Positions 33,245-42,105 of a stretch of 64,000 nt of DNA are shown here, piece by piece. The stretch's first letter is position 1; the number at the start of each line of letters is the position of its first letter. The DNA is from Neisseria montereyensis (GTDB lineage: Bacteria > Pseudomonadota > Gammaproteobacteria > Burkholderiales > Neisseriaceae). Position numbers and translations under genes: made by a program. The DNA lies in NCBI RefSeq assembly GCF_024834045.1, contig NZ_JANUXW010000002.1, positions 310,001 through 374,000 on the forward strand, in the 5' to 3' direction. Under the pieces are notes generated by a model, which saw nothing but the letters and a program-made list of their open reading frames with translations, was not told the origin of the DNA and did no database searches.

Positions 33245-34654
33245 ATGAATGACTATACCGATATGATGCCGTCTGAAGACCATGAAGTCAGTGCATTGTC
33301 ACTGCCGCCACACTCTATGGAGGCGGAGCAATCGGTATTGGGTGGGCTTTTGTTGGAAAATGCCGCATGGGACAGAATCGCAGATGTGGTCGGCACGGAA
33401 GACTTTTATCGTCATGAACACCGTGTGATTTTCCGTAGTATTTCGGCGCTGATTAATGAAAGTCGGCCTGCTGATGTGATTACCGTGCAAGAAGCTTTGG
33501 AGCGGAATGAAGAGCTTGAAGCAGCCGGTGGGTTTAACTATCTGATTACTTTAGCACAAAATACGCCTTCGGCAGCCAATATACGGCGGTATGCGGAAAT
33601 TGTGCGTGAGCGCTCAATTATGCGGCAATTGGCGGAAGTGGGTACGGAAATTGCCCGTAGTGCCTATAATCCGCAAGGCCGTGATGCAGGGCAATTATTG
33701 GATGAAGCGGAAAATAAGGTATTCCAAATTGCCGAGAGTACGGCAAAATCGAAGCAGGGTTTTTTGGAAATGCCGGTTTTATTAAAGGAAGTGGTAGAGC
33801 GTATCGATATGCTCTATTCGCGTGATAATCCTGATGAAGTGACTGGCGTCGCTACCGGTTTTATCGATTTGGATAAGAAAACCTCAGGTTTGCAACCGGG
33901 CGATCTGATTATCGTAGCAGGTCGGCCTTCAATGGGTAAAACCGCTTTTTCGATTAATATTGCCGAGCATGTGGCGATTGAATCCAAATTGCCGGTTGCC
34001 GTATTTTCTATGGAGATGGGCGGCGCACAGCTGGTCATGCGTATGCTTGGGTCGGTTGGTCGGTTGGACCAGCATATTTTAAAAACGGGCCGCTTGGAGG
34101 ACGAACATTGGGGCCGTCTGAATGAAGCAGTGGTTAAATTATCCGATGCGCCGATGTTTATCGATGAAACGCCGGGATTGACCGCACTGGAATTACGCGC
34201 CCGTGCCCGCCGTCTTGCCCGTCAGTTTGGCGGTAAGTTGGGCTTGATTGTGATTGACTATTTACAACTGATGTCCGGCTCGGGACGTAGCGACAACCGT
34301 GCTTCTGAATTGGGTGAAATTTCACGTTCGCTTAAAGCATTGGCTAAAGAATTACAGGTTCCGGTGATTGCTTTATCGCAATTGAGCCGTACAGTTGAAC
34401 AACGTACCGACAAACGTCCGATGATGTCCGATTTGCGTGAATCAGGGGCGATTGAGCAAGATGCTGATTTGATTATGTTTATGTATCGGGATGAATACTA
34501 TAACGCCGAAACCCAGTTTAAAGGGTTGGCCGAGTGTATTATCGGTAAGCACCGTAACGGCCCGACCGGAAAAGTCTTTTTAACCTTCATCGGCCAATTT
34601 ACCAAATTTGAAAATGCAGCCTATATTCCCGATGCCGCAATGATGGAAGATTGA
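33245..34654 (+). CDS. dnaB: Replicative DNA helicase DnaB
   Basis: Hexameric 5'-3' helicase of the replication fork, 469 residues. The N-terminal domain (PPHSMEAEQSVLGGLLLEN) is followed by the RecA-like ATPase: Walker A GRPSMGKTAFSINIA, Walker B LIVIDYLQLMSG, and the arginine-finger and DNA-loop region ALSQLSRTVEQRTDKRPMMS with DLRESGAIEQDADLI. AAGGATATACC precedes the start. DUS copies are within the gene near its start (33268) and at 34111. Upstream of the minor pilin operon as in other Neisseria. Confidence 0.96.
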   Translation: MNDYTDMMPSEDHEVSALSLPPHSMEAEQSVLGGLLLENAAWDRIADVVGTEDFYRHEHRVIFRSISALINESRPADVITVQEALERNEELEAAGGFNYLITLAQNTPSAANIRRYAEIVRERSIMRQLAEVGTEIARSAYNPQGRDAGQLLDEAENKVFQIAESTAKSKQGFLEMPVLLKEVVERIDMLYSRDNPDEVTGVATGFIDLDKKTSGLQPGDLIIVAGRPSMGKTAFSINIAEHVAIESKLPVAVFSMEMGGAQLVMRMLGSVGRLDQHILKTGRLEDEHWGRLNEAVVKLSDAPMFIDETPGLTALELRARARRLARQFGGKLGLIVIDYLQLMSGSGRSDNRASELGEISRSLKALAKELQVPVIALSQLSRTVEQRTDKRPMMSDLRESGAIEQDADLIMFMYRDEYYNAETQFKGLAECIIGKHRNGPTGKVFLTFIGQFTKFENAAYIPDAAMMED

Positions 34655-34869
34655 TACAGATTATGGTTGATTCATAGGCTTTCTTCATATTTTATTAGGT
34701 ATGCCATCGCGTTATCGTTTACAATATAAAACCAAATTAAACAAAATTGCCAAATATCAGGCAGTACAAATACCGTCTTTCGGGCGGACGTCCTTGAAAA
34801 CTCCAATAAGGGCAGGCCGTCTGAAACGATTGAAAACACATTACCCGAATAACGTTATCAGGCAAACTT

Positions 34870-35556
34870 ATGCGTTTAAAAAATCAAGGTTTTACATTAA
34901 CCGAATTACTGATTGTCATCGCTATTGTAGCGATTATGGCAACTATTGCCCTTCCCAATATGAGCGATTGGATAGCCTCACGCCGTACGGCGAGTAGGGC
35001 TGAACATATCGTCAATCTTTTACGCTTTGCCCGTAGCGAAGCCGTCCGTTTAAATGTTCCCGTTTACGTTTGTCCTGTTGCCATTAGAAAAGACGGCAAT
35101 CCGGATAGATATTGTGATGCCGACCAAGCAGGCGAAGGCCTTGCAGCATTTGCCGACAATAATAAAGATGGCAGCTATTCGCGTGAAGATGATACGAATT
35201 TGCGCACAGTGATTTTGAATATGAAGGATCAAGAGCGGGTAAGTTATCAATTTGAAACCTATGATTTTAACTATGATAAAACAGGAAATAATAAAGTATG
35301 GGGTTTCCTGCCCAATGGTATGTTTGGTCACGCCGAAAGTGCAGGCGATAAGCTGAGCATGGCCAGTGGTTTCGTTAAGATTTCTTTAACAGATAGTGCG
35401 GCTCAAAACGAGCGTACTAAAAAATCTCGTTCCCGCATCGTATGGTTAGACAGTAGCGGTAGGGTAAACGAATGTTCGGGGAATTCAACAGCGAACGATA
35501 CCGATAATAATAACAATGTAGCTGCCATGTTGTGTGAATATAAAACAGCTGAATAG
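34870..35556 (+). CDS. pilH: Minor type IV pilin PilH (FimT/GspH family)
   Basis: Prepilin-like protein of 228 residues, one of the core minor pilins that prime pilus assembly. Short leader MRLKNQG cut by PilD before FTLTELLIVIAIVAIMATIA, with Glu5 present, followed by the FimT/GspH domain (EHIVNLLRFARSEAVRLNV, VCPV, and a GFLPNGMFG core). Asn/Asp-rich C-terminal part. Heads the five-gene pil cluster downstream of dnaB; an intergenic DUS lies at 34816. Confidence 0.88.
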   Translation: MRLKNQGFTLTELLIVIAIVAIMATIALPNMSDWIASRRTASRAEHIVNLLRFARSEAVRLNVPVYVCPVAIRKDGNPDRYCDADQAGEGLAAFADNNKDGSYSREDDTNLRTVILNMKDQERVSYQFETYDFNYDKTGNNKVWGFLPNGMFGHAESAGDKLSMASGFVKISLTDSAAQNERTKKSRSRIVWLDSSGRVNECSGNSTANDTDNNNNVAAMLCEYKTAE

Positions 35557-35606
35557 CATATCAAGGCAGTGAACTTCTTGATTAACTAATAAAAAAGATT
35601 AAAGAA

Positions 35607-36332
35607 ATGAAGATGTGTAACTATAAAATAATTCATAACAGTCGGGGCGGTTTGAAAATAAAACAAAGTGGTATGACTTTATTGGAAGTATTGGTCGCCA
35701 TGTTTGTTTTGGCTGTAGGGGTGTTGGCTTTATTGGCAACACAACTCAGAACCGTATCTAGTGTTCGCGAAGCAGAAAGTCAAACCATTGTTGCTCAAGC
35801 AGTTCAGAATTTAACAGAGGGGATGATGATCAATCCGACTTTATGTAGCAAAGATGATAAAGACAGAAAAGAGTGTGCAGGTATAGTAAACGACGATACG
35901 CCCGAAGGATGGGTGATTAAAAGTTATGATAATAACAATATTATAGTGGATAAAGCCGTTAGCTATTTTTTTTCTAATCCCACAAAAGTAGGTAATGGTG
36001 GAATTAAAAATTGGTCAAGATCAGATAGTGATGGAACTATATTGAATAAACGGGATATATTGGAAGACCAATTAGGCAGATTTGAAAATACCTTATTGGC
36101 TGCATTGCCGAATACCGATATTTATTACATTATTTGTGTGGATAATACTGGGAATGATATGACAACTACTAATGGCAATTGTTCAGGTACTAGGGGAAAG
36201 GATCCGATGGTGATTAAAGTGATTTGGGAAACGGATGTTGAAAAAGCAGAAGAAAATACTTCTTCTTTACAAACCAATCAGCAAAATAACAAGAAAATTA
36301 CCTATACCTATCAAGCGCAGTTGACGGAATAA
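35607..36332 (+). CDS. pilI: Minor type IV pilin PilI (PilV-type)
   Basis: Minor pilin of 241 residues. The leader is long (about 25 residues, ending KIKQSG) and the mature protein starts MTLLEVLVAMFVLAVGVLAL with Glu5, the PilV/GspI signature. A VREAESQTIVAQAVQNLTEG helix follows. ATG 35607 or 35613 may be used; neither has a clear ribosome site. Ends two bases before pilJ. Confidence 0.85.
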   Translation: MKMCNYKIIHNSRGGLKIKQSGMTLLEVLVAMFVLAVGVLALLATQLRTVSSVREAESQTIVAQAVQNLTEGMMINPTLCSKDDKDRKECAGIVNDDTPEGWVIKSYDNNNIIVDKAVSYFFSNPTKVGNGGIKNWSRSDSDGTILNKRDILEDQLGRFENTLLAALPNTDIYYIICVDNTGNDMTTTNGNCSGTRGKDPMVIKVIWETDVEKAEENTSSLQTNQQNNKKITYTYQAQLTE

Positions 36333-36334
36333 TA

Positions 36335-37330
36335 ATGAAAACAAATAACAATAATTTTTACATTACGGCGGCATCAAAACCTAAAGGTTTCAGCCTGATA
36401 GAATTTGCAGTAGCCAGCCTGTTAAGTATGATTGTATTAATGGCAGTGAGTAAAGGTTATTTTACTGCACGACAATTGAATACGGCGGCGAGCGAGCGGC
36501 TTATTGTACAACAAGATTTGCGCAATGCTGCCAATATGATTGTTCGCGATGCCCGTATGGCTGGAAATTTTGGCTGCTTTAATATGATGGCCGAAACAGA
36601 GATAGTTCCAAAAACAGTCGGCGGGAAAAGTATGGCAACCGTCCAAGCCAAAGTAGGAGGGCGGAGGATTATAGATAATAATGCTACAACTGCCGCCTCA
36701 GATGCATTTAAGTTGATTAACGATAGTAATAATCTGCTTGCCATCCGTTCTATTTCCCGTAGCAATTTTAGTCCTTCAGGCTTCAATCCCGGATCTGATG
36801 CTTTGATTTTTATGTATGGTACGGGTAATGGGCGTATCGGTGGATTGGATAATGAAGTCGATGATGGTGCACCTTTGATTTTTAGTTCTTGCGATGCTTT
36901 GGTTCGGCCGGCTGATGACACAATGCCGACGGATAATACGGTTAGAAATGCTTTAGGTGCCTCTGCTGATGACAGTGAAATTACAGTAATGAATTATATT
37001 GTTAATGCTTATGTTACCGGCAACATCAACGGGCAGCAGGGTTTATATCGCTTTCAATTAACAAATGATAATAATTGGGGAAATCCCCAGCTTTTGGTAA
37101 AAGATATTACTGATGCGAGATTGAAGTATCTCTATATTGATAACTGTCCCGAAGAAGTGGTGCCAGAGAGTGCTGATAGCTTTGAGAAGTTCGAATATTC
37201 CGATAGTTTATCCAGAATGCCAGCATTAGTGCGTATGACTTTTAGCGGTGGTGTTCAAGATGCAAACCAAATTTATACTATTGATGCTGCTGTCAGGGGA
37301 GGCAATACATGCGCAAACCGTACCCTATAA
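36335..37330 (+). CDS. pilJ: Minor type IV pilin PilJ (PilW-type)
   Basis: Minor pilin of 331 residues, the PilW/GspJ-type subunit. The leader ends KPKG and the mature protein starts FSLIEFAVASLLSMIVLMAV with Glu5. The large C-terminal domain has paired cysteines (FGCFN, FSSCDA, DNCPEE, GGNTCAN). Start is adjacent to the pilI stop; its own end overlaps pilK by 22 bases. Confidence 0.86.
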   Translation: MKTNNNNFYITAASKPKGFSLIEFAVASLLSMIVLMAVSKGYFTARQLNTAASERLIVQQDLRNAANMIVRDARMAGNFGCFNMMAETEIVPKTVGGKSMATVQAKVGGRRIIDNNATTAASDAFKLINDSNNLLAIRSISRSNFSPSGFNPGSDALIFMYGTGNGRIGGLDNEVDDGAPLIFSSCDALVRPADDTMPTDNTVRNALGASADDSEITVMNYIVNAYVTGNINGQQGLYRFQLTNDNNWGNPQLLVKDITDARLKYLYIDNCPEEVVPESADSFEKFEYSDSLSRMPALVRMTFSGGVQDANQIYTIDAAVRGGNTCANRTL

Positions 37331-37860
37331 ATTTTATGCATAAATCATCTCAAAAAGGTTTCTCACTTTTTATCGTGTTGATGGTAATGATTGTGGTGGC
37401 TTTTTTTGTGGTGAGTGTTACACAATCTTATAATACCGAGCAGCGTATCAGTACCAATGACGCCGACCGTAAATTTGCTTCCGCGCTGGCTGAAGCGGCA
37501 TTGCGTCAAGGTGAGCGTAGAATTGCTGGTTTTTACGGAAAAATCATTACGTTTAGCCAAAATTGCCAAGATGGGCTTTGCTCTTCGGCGGGGGATGAAC
37601 CAAAGAATATTGGTGATATTCGTATAGAAGCAGACACTTCGGGAGAGGTTGCTTGGCAACGGTCTTGTGGTTCGCAAACCTGTTTGGAATTGAATGGTGG
37701 TGAGTTGAGTAATTCTGGGGTTAGAAGAAATCCTCGTTATATTATCGAATATATCAGTACGCAGGAAGATAGTTCGTTGATATACCGGGTAACAGCCAAG
37801 GCTTGGGGTAAAAACGCCAATACGACTGTAACACTTCAATCTTATGTGGCGGCAAACTGA
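37309..37860 (+). CDS. pilK: Minor type IV pilin PilK (PilX-N family)
   Basis: Minor pilin of 183 residues resembling P. aeruginosa PilX. After the leader ending SSQKG the helix reads FSLFIVLMVMIVVAFFVVSV, which lacks Glu5, as is usual for this GspK-like, tip-located subunit. The start at 37309 is set by AGGGGAGG at 37295-37302 inside the pilJ tail, so translation is coupled. Four cysteines occur in the mature part (NCQDGLC, SCGSQTC). Confidence 0.84.
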   Translation: MRKPYPINFMHKSSQKGFSLFIVLMVMIVVAFFVVSVTQSYNTEQRISTNDADRKFASALAEAALRQGERRIAGFYGKIITFSQNCQDGLCSSAGDEPKNIGDIRIEADTSGEVAWQRSCGSQTCLELNGGELSNSGVRRNPRYIIEYISTQEDSSLIYRVTAKAWGKNANTTVTLQSYVAAN

Positions 37861-37872
37861 GAGGGTACTTTA

Positions 37873-38331
37873 ATGAAAATATCTTTAAAGCAAAGAGGCT
37901 TCTCTCTAATAGAAATGATGATTGTGGTGGCCATTATCGGTATTTTGGCAACTATTGCATATCCTTCTTATATGGATTACATCGAGCGAGGACGTTTAAT
38001 GAATGCACATGCCGAACTGGTGGATATCAATAATGCAATAAAAGTAAAACGTATTAAAGAGCCTTCAAAATTACGAAATGAGACTGAATTAAAGGGGTTT
38101 CTTACAGCATTTTCCGTTGACCAGGATGTTTTATCAAAATATGATGTTTCCATCGCTATGCCGGATGCTAAAAGTAGTATCGGATATAATTTAGTCGCGG
38201 TACCTAAATCATCATCAGGTTATACAATGGCAGTCTGGATGGAAAGTACGGGTGATGCTTATAAATGTGAGGACGTCGCTTCTGCTAAAAGATTTAGCAT
38301 TAATGGTAAATGTAAAAAAATCGGCACATAA
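37873..38331 (+). CDS. pilX: Type IV minor pilin PilX/PilL-like (PilE-type)
   Basis: Last gene of the pil cluster, 152 residues, PilE-like: leader ending KQRG, mature FSLIEMMIVVAIIGILATIA with Glu5, YPSYMDYIERGR, and a C-terminal disulphide pair (YKCED, GKCKK). In meningococcus this position is held by PilX (aggregation and adhesion), in gonococcus by PilL; function here is inferred from position. GAGAGGG precedes the ATG. Its DUS terminator is split by an IS remnant. Confidence 0.8.
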   Translation: MKISLKQRGFSLIEMMIVVAIIGILATIAYPSYMDYIERGRLMNAHAELVDINNAIKVKRIKEPSKLRNETELKGFLTAFSVDQDVLSKYDVSIAMPDAKSSIGYNLVAVPKSSSGYTMAVWMESTGDAYKCEDVASAKRFSINGKCKKIGT

Positions 38332-38422
38332 AATTTACTGTTGAACTAACATAAATAGGTTTTATTTTTTTATATAAAAAAGATATTAATATTTTATCAA
38401 ATTAAAAAGGCCGTTTGAATAA

Positions 38423-38992
38423 TTGAATTGCACCCCAAAAGTTGGCCCCCTCCAACCCATTAAGGTGCAGTTTTCTTATGCGCAAATATACATTAGACTT
38501 TAAATACCAAGCCGTACAATATTACCGGCGCGTACGCAGCCAACAGCGTACTGCCGATCACTTTAATATTTCCCGTACCTATTTACGCTGCTGGATAGCC
38601 GCATACAACCAAGGCGGCATCCGCGCACTGGAACATCCGCAGGCCATTGTGACCGTCAAACGCAAAAATCCCTTTATCGTCGATAAACCCGACCACGAAA
38701 AAACACAAGCGGAACTGATCGAAGAGTTACGCTATATGCGGGCAGAGAACGACTATCTAAATACACCGATGAAAAGCTTCTTTGCGATACTGAAGACGGA
38801 ATGCTTTTACCAAGAAGGCAGACTTTCGACAACAGAGCCGATGCAGACAATAGACGACTATATCCGGTACTACAATCATGATAGATGTAGTTTGAAATTG
38901 AAAAAGCTGAGTCCTGTGGCATACAGAACCCAGCTCGAAAAGGCAGCCTGAAAAGGCTTTTATGTTTGTCCAAGATTTGGGGGACAGTTCAA
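38423..38992 (+). mobile_element. IS3-family element, internally deleted
   Basis: A 570-base remnant bounded by imperfect inverted ends: TTGAATTGCACCCCAAAA at 38423 against the reverse complement of 38970-38992 (TTGAACTGTCCCCCAAAT), 18 of 23 matching. Full IS3 elements are about 1.2-1.3 kb, so most of orfB is missing. It cannot transpose by itself. No unambiguous target duplication is seen; at most two A residues on each side. Confidence 0.75.
38478..38951 (+). pseudogene. Fused remnant of IS3 OrfA and OrfB C-terminus
   Basis: In-frame hybrid of 157 codons. Residues 1 to about 93 are OrfA with its HTH (MRKYTLDFKYQAVQYYRRVR, ADHFNISRTYLRCW) and start of the leucine-zipper helix; at AENDYL it jumps to the OrfB C-terminus (NTPMKSFFAILKTECFY, DDYIRYYNHDR, LKKLSPVAYRTQ). 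The DDE catalytic core before the last Glu region is gone, so no transposase activity is expected. The protein could still bind IS ends. Confidence 0.8.
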
Positions 38993-39134
38993 AATTCAGA
39001 CGGCCTTTTTAATTTTATTGCAAGATATAAGGTTATTCTAAAAATATTTTTAATTATATGAAATAGCTATTTATATTTTAACAATAGTTATATAACATCA
39101 CGAATTTCAATTTATAACAAATTTATATCAACTG

Positions 39135-39791
39135 TTATTGAGGTTGGGGTACATTGTGCTGTACTGCATACACGGCTGCTTGAACGCGGCTGGTTAGTTC
39201 AAGTTTCCTTAAGATGCTTTGTACATGAACTTTTATTGTAGATTCAGCCAAATCAAGTTTACGGGCAATAATTTTATTGCTATGTCCTGCTGCCAAATGT
39301 CCGAGAATTTCCATTTCACGAGGGGTAAGTGTGTCTAATGTATTTGTTACGGGTGGTTTGTTGGGATGGATTAATGATTGTACTAACCGGGCAGTCATTT
39401 CAGGCGAGAAAACATTATCACCGTTAGCCGCTTTTTTAATGGCATCTACTAAAAATTCGGCATTAATATTTTTTAGTAAGAAACCGCGCGCACCTAATCG
39501 CATACATTCGGTTAAATCTTCACCATCTTCGGATACGGTAAGCATAATGACAATCTGTTCGGGATTGCTGCTAAAAATCTGTTCTAATGCTTCGCGTCCA
39601 TCCATCGTCGGCATATCCAAATCCAGAAGTACAACATTAGGATGTAATTGCTCAACTAGCTTTACGCCGCTCAGTCCGTCTGCAGCTTCGCCGATTACCT
39701 CAAATTCATTTTGACGTGCCAGAAGGGCTTTTATGCCGCTTCTGAATAAGGTGTGGTCATCTATCAATACGATACTGATTTTATCATTCAT
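39135..39791 (-). CDS. narP: Response regulator, NarL/NarP type
   Basis: A 218-residue response regulator with a receiver domain (phospho-acceptor Asp in VVLLDLDMPTMDG, Lys in GFLLKN) and a LuxR-type HTH (LTPREMEILGHLAAGHSNKI, LAESTIKVHVQSILRKLEL). Paired with the sensor kinase upstream, overlapping it by four bases. In Neisseria the homologous pair NarQ/NarP controls denitrification genes such as aniA; naming here rests on that precedent and the sensor's P-box. Confidence 0.8.
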   Translation of the reverse strand: MNDKISIVLIDDHTLFRSGIKALLARQNEFEVIGEAADGLSGVKLVEQLHPNVVLLDLDMPTMDGREALEQIFSSNPEQIVIMLTVSEDGEDLTECMRLGARGFLLKNINAEFLVDAIKKAANGDNVFSPEMTARLVQSLIHPNKPPVTNTLDTLTPREMEILGHLAAGHSNKIIARKLDLAESTIKVHVQSILRKLELTSRVQAAVYAVQHNVPQPQ

Positions 39792-41683
39792 ATTAAAATT
39801 CTCTCTTGTTTAGGAAGGATTAGGGATATTTTGGTGTATTGATTTGGTTGGGAATCTAATTTTAATTGTGCATGAATACGCCGTGCCCGCTCTTGCATAA
39901 TCTGGAGTCCGACATGATTTTCGGGTAATGCTTTTAGTGAAATGGTATCAAATCCCTTGCCATTATCGGTAATGGCCATGATAAAGTCGTTTCGGTTGTC
40001 AAAAGTTAAGCAAACTTTGGTGGCCTGTGCATGTTTGCGGATGTTGGATAGGCTTTCTTGTAGGATAAAAATAAATTGAAGCTGCTGCTCACTGCTTAAG
40101 TTTGGACCGTCTCCATGCCATTCTATCTGCACGCTGGTTTGTGTTTGTTGCTCGAAACGTTCTACTAAAATATGTACCGCATCGGCAAATTCTTTTCGGC
40201 TGATTTTGGTGCGGAAGTTGAGTAGTAATTCTCTAACATCTTCATAACATTCTTGTACGCCGCTTTTAATAAATTGAAGGTTTTCGGATATCTGTTCCTG
40301 ATTTTGGGTAGTTAATGCACTTTCCAGCATTTGAACCTGTAGATTTAAAAATGTGAGCGTTTGGGCGATACTGTCGTGTAGCCCTTGTGCGATAAGGTTA
40401 CGCTCTTGTAAAACCGCTAGTTGGCGGCTTTCATCAGCCAGACGAATATTAGTCAGTACCAGACCTAATAAGTTGCATAAAGCGCTCATTAAACCGGTGG
40501 TGTTGGTTGTGAACGTATATTCCTGATTGAAATACAAAGTCATGACACCTAGATCTTGTTGGTTGTATCGTATTTTAAAGATTTCCAGATAATGAAAACC
40601 TGATTTTTCGCATTCGGTAACAGGGTGTGGCGGTTTACCTTCATTGCTGAGGTAAATCGGCTGCCAGTTGTTCTGTTTTACACGCTGGCCACAAAAACAA
40701 TCTTCTAATTTTTGACAGGCCTCGGCATTTTGCAGGTTGTCCGGTAAACCGTGGTGGGCGATTAAATCTATACGGCGGCGTTTGGTGTCAATCAGGCGTA
40801 TGCTGCCGGCTTGTGCCGGTATCAGCCGCATAATTCTTTCTAGAAACATATTGCCTGCTTCTGCTGCTGTTTGTGTTTGGTTCAGTAAGCGTGAAAAGGA
40901 ATAAAGTGTTTTTAATGTATAGTTTTTTTCAGCTAAATCATGAGTTTTTTTAATAACTTCGTCTTCGAGATTGGAATAAAGTTGTTGTAAACGGCTGCTC
41001 ATCTGGTTGAAACCGCGATCCAGTTGGGCAAATTCCGTTAATTTATTGATGGGCACCTGTATGCCGAGTTTACCGTCATGAATATTCTGTACCCCCTCTT
41101 GTAGTTCGTCTAAAGGGCGGATGATCCACAGATACAGTAAAACCACCATCACGCTGGCTCCGATGAGCACCATAGCGATCAGACCACTTTGGAAAAGGCG
41201 TAGCCAGTATGTGTAGCGGGTATTAACAGCCTCTATTGCTAAAACTAAACTATCAATCGATGTAACAAAATTTTGTAGGTGTGTTTCATCAAAAGTTGTT
41301 TGTTGTTGAAGGGATATTTGCAGTGCCGGTTTGATTTGTTGGTGCCAATGATATTTTAATTCGGCCATCTGCTGTAGTACTTCAGGGGTGCCGGGTAGAA
41401 ATAAAGGTCTTGCAGGGTCACCTATTTCCAGGTTGTTTAATGTGGTATCGAATTCTTGGATTTTATGTGCTACTTCCTCTTCGGGGTAGTGCCTGCTCAA
41501 TAATAGCCCCAGCCGGTAGCTTTGCATTCGCAAGCTGCCTGCATCATTGATAGCTGCGCCGCCACCTTCTAATCGCCATGACAATAATAGGGTAAAAATA
41601 ATAGAAGCCATTGCTATCGTTACCCATAGTATGGTGAGAAATTTTAGTCGTGATGATAAGCTTTTAGGAAATAATTTAGGCAA
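39788..41683 (-). CDS. narQ: Nitrate/nitrite-type sensor histidine kinase (NarQ/NarX)
   Basis: Membrane sensor kinase of 631 residues. Helix 1 (about 14-36) is followed by the periplasmic P-box INDAGSLRMQSYRLGLLLS, the nitrate-binding helix of NarX/NarQ. Helix 2 (about 160-185) leads into a HAMP domain, then a GAF-like region with a cysteine cluster (ACQKLEDCFCGQRV), a HisKA_3 phospho-acceptor (IAQGLHDSIAQTL) and an HATPase with NIRKHAQA and ITDNGKGFD. It acts on the overlapping response regulator gene. Preceded by AAGGAGT on the minus strand. Confidence 0.85.
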   Translation of the reverse strand: MPKLFPKSLSSRLKFLTILWVTIAMASIIFTLLLSWRLEGGGAAINDAGSLRMQSYRLGLLLSRHYPEEEVAHKIQEFDTTLNNLEIGDPARPLFLPGTPEVLQQMAELKYHWHQQIKPALQISLQQQTTFDETHLQNFVTSIDSLVLAIEAVNTRYTYWLRLFQSGLIAMVLIGASVMVVLLYLWIIRPLDELQEGVQNIHDGKLGIQVPINKLTEFAQLDRGFNQMSSRLQQLYSNLEDEVIKKTHDLAEKNYTLKTLYSFSRLLNQTQTAAEAGNMFLERIMRLIPAQAGSIRLIDTKRRRIDLIAHHGLPDNLQNAEACQKLEDCFCGQRVKQNNWQPIYLSNEGKPPHPVTECEKSGFHYLEIFKIRYNQQDLGVMTLYFNQEYTFTTNTTGLMSALCNLLGLVLTNIRLADESRQLAVLQERNLIAQGLHDSIAQTLTFLNLQVQMLESALTTQNQEQISENLQFIKSGVQECYEDVRELLLNFRTKISRKEFADAVHILVERFEQQTQTSVQIEWHGDGPNLSSEQQLQFIFILQESLSNIRKHAQATKVCLTFDNRNDFIMAITDNGKGFDTISLKALPENHVGLQIMQERARRIHAQLKLDSQPNQYTKISLILPKQERILI

Positions 41684-42060
41684 TAGAAATACTCCTTACC
41701 AAAATAGAGAATAAAGCACAATGGTCATACCTATTTATTACTATGAAACATTTTAATTGAATATGGAATAAACAAAGTGAATTATCTAACTAATACTTTA
41801 TAAGTATAGATTTGATTTCATAATGATTTATAAGTTTAAAAAACATAGGGAATATCAAATTAAAAATATTAGGCCGTCTGAAAAATTCAGGCACTCTTTA
41901 ATTTAACGATGAATAAATTATTCAAAAATAGAAAGGCAAAGCAAGGAAAATTTATTTCTAAGTGGACGTCTAATTCCGCATATTAAAATCAAAGGTGTTT
42001 CAACCGGAAACTTATTGTGTGTAGAAAATAAGTTATAATCCGTATCTTTATTTGTCATTC
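41684..42060. other. Intergenic region narQ-queC
   Basis: About 380 bases of AT-rich DNA between divergent genes, holding both promoters. One DUS (AGGCCGTCTGAA) near 41872 has a degenerate partner behind it (TTCAGGCAC). A TATAAT at 42034-42039 is a likely -10 for queC. Nothing else is recognised before the riboswitch. Confidence 0.5.
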
Positions 42061-42099
42061 ACCGCGGTTCGAAATCCTCCCGCGATATCAAAACTAGGA
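42061..42099 (+). promoter_or_regulatory. preQ1-I riboswitch upstream of queC
   Basis: Stem P1 is CGCGG (42063-42067) with CCGCG (42080-42084); the loop begins TTC, and its TCCT (42075-42078) pairs with AGGA (42096-42099) in the A-rich tail ATATCAAAACTAGGA to form the H-type pseudoknot. The AGGA is also the queC ribosome site, seven bases before the ATG, so ligand binding would block translation. Architecture matches the preQ1 class I aptamer. Sensing of a queuosine precursor fits the gene controlled. Confidence 0.8.
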
Positions 42100-42105
42100 A
42101 CATAA

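Larger units (their letters stand above)
38401..39013 (+). terminator. pilX DUS terminator split by an IS element
   Basis: Left arm 38401-38419 and right arm 38995-39013 are complementary over 19 bases apart from a T-for-C change in the left DUS (GCCGTTTGAA). The IS remnant 38423-38992 sits in what would have been the short loop. Confidence 0.65.

Noticed and set aside
34701-34997. Open frame of 98 codons between dnaB and pilH
   Set aside because: It overlaps the pilH start in another frame, has no ribosome site or recognisable domain, and its composition (Lys/Arg-rich, DUS-derived stretch) looks like translated intergenic DNA.
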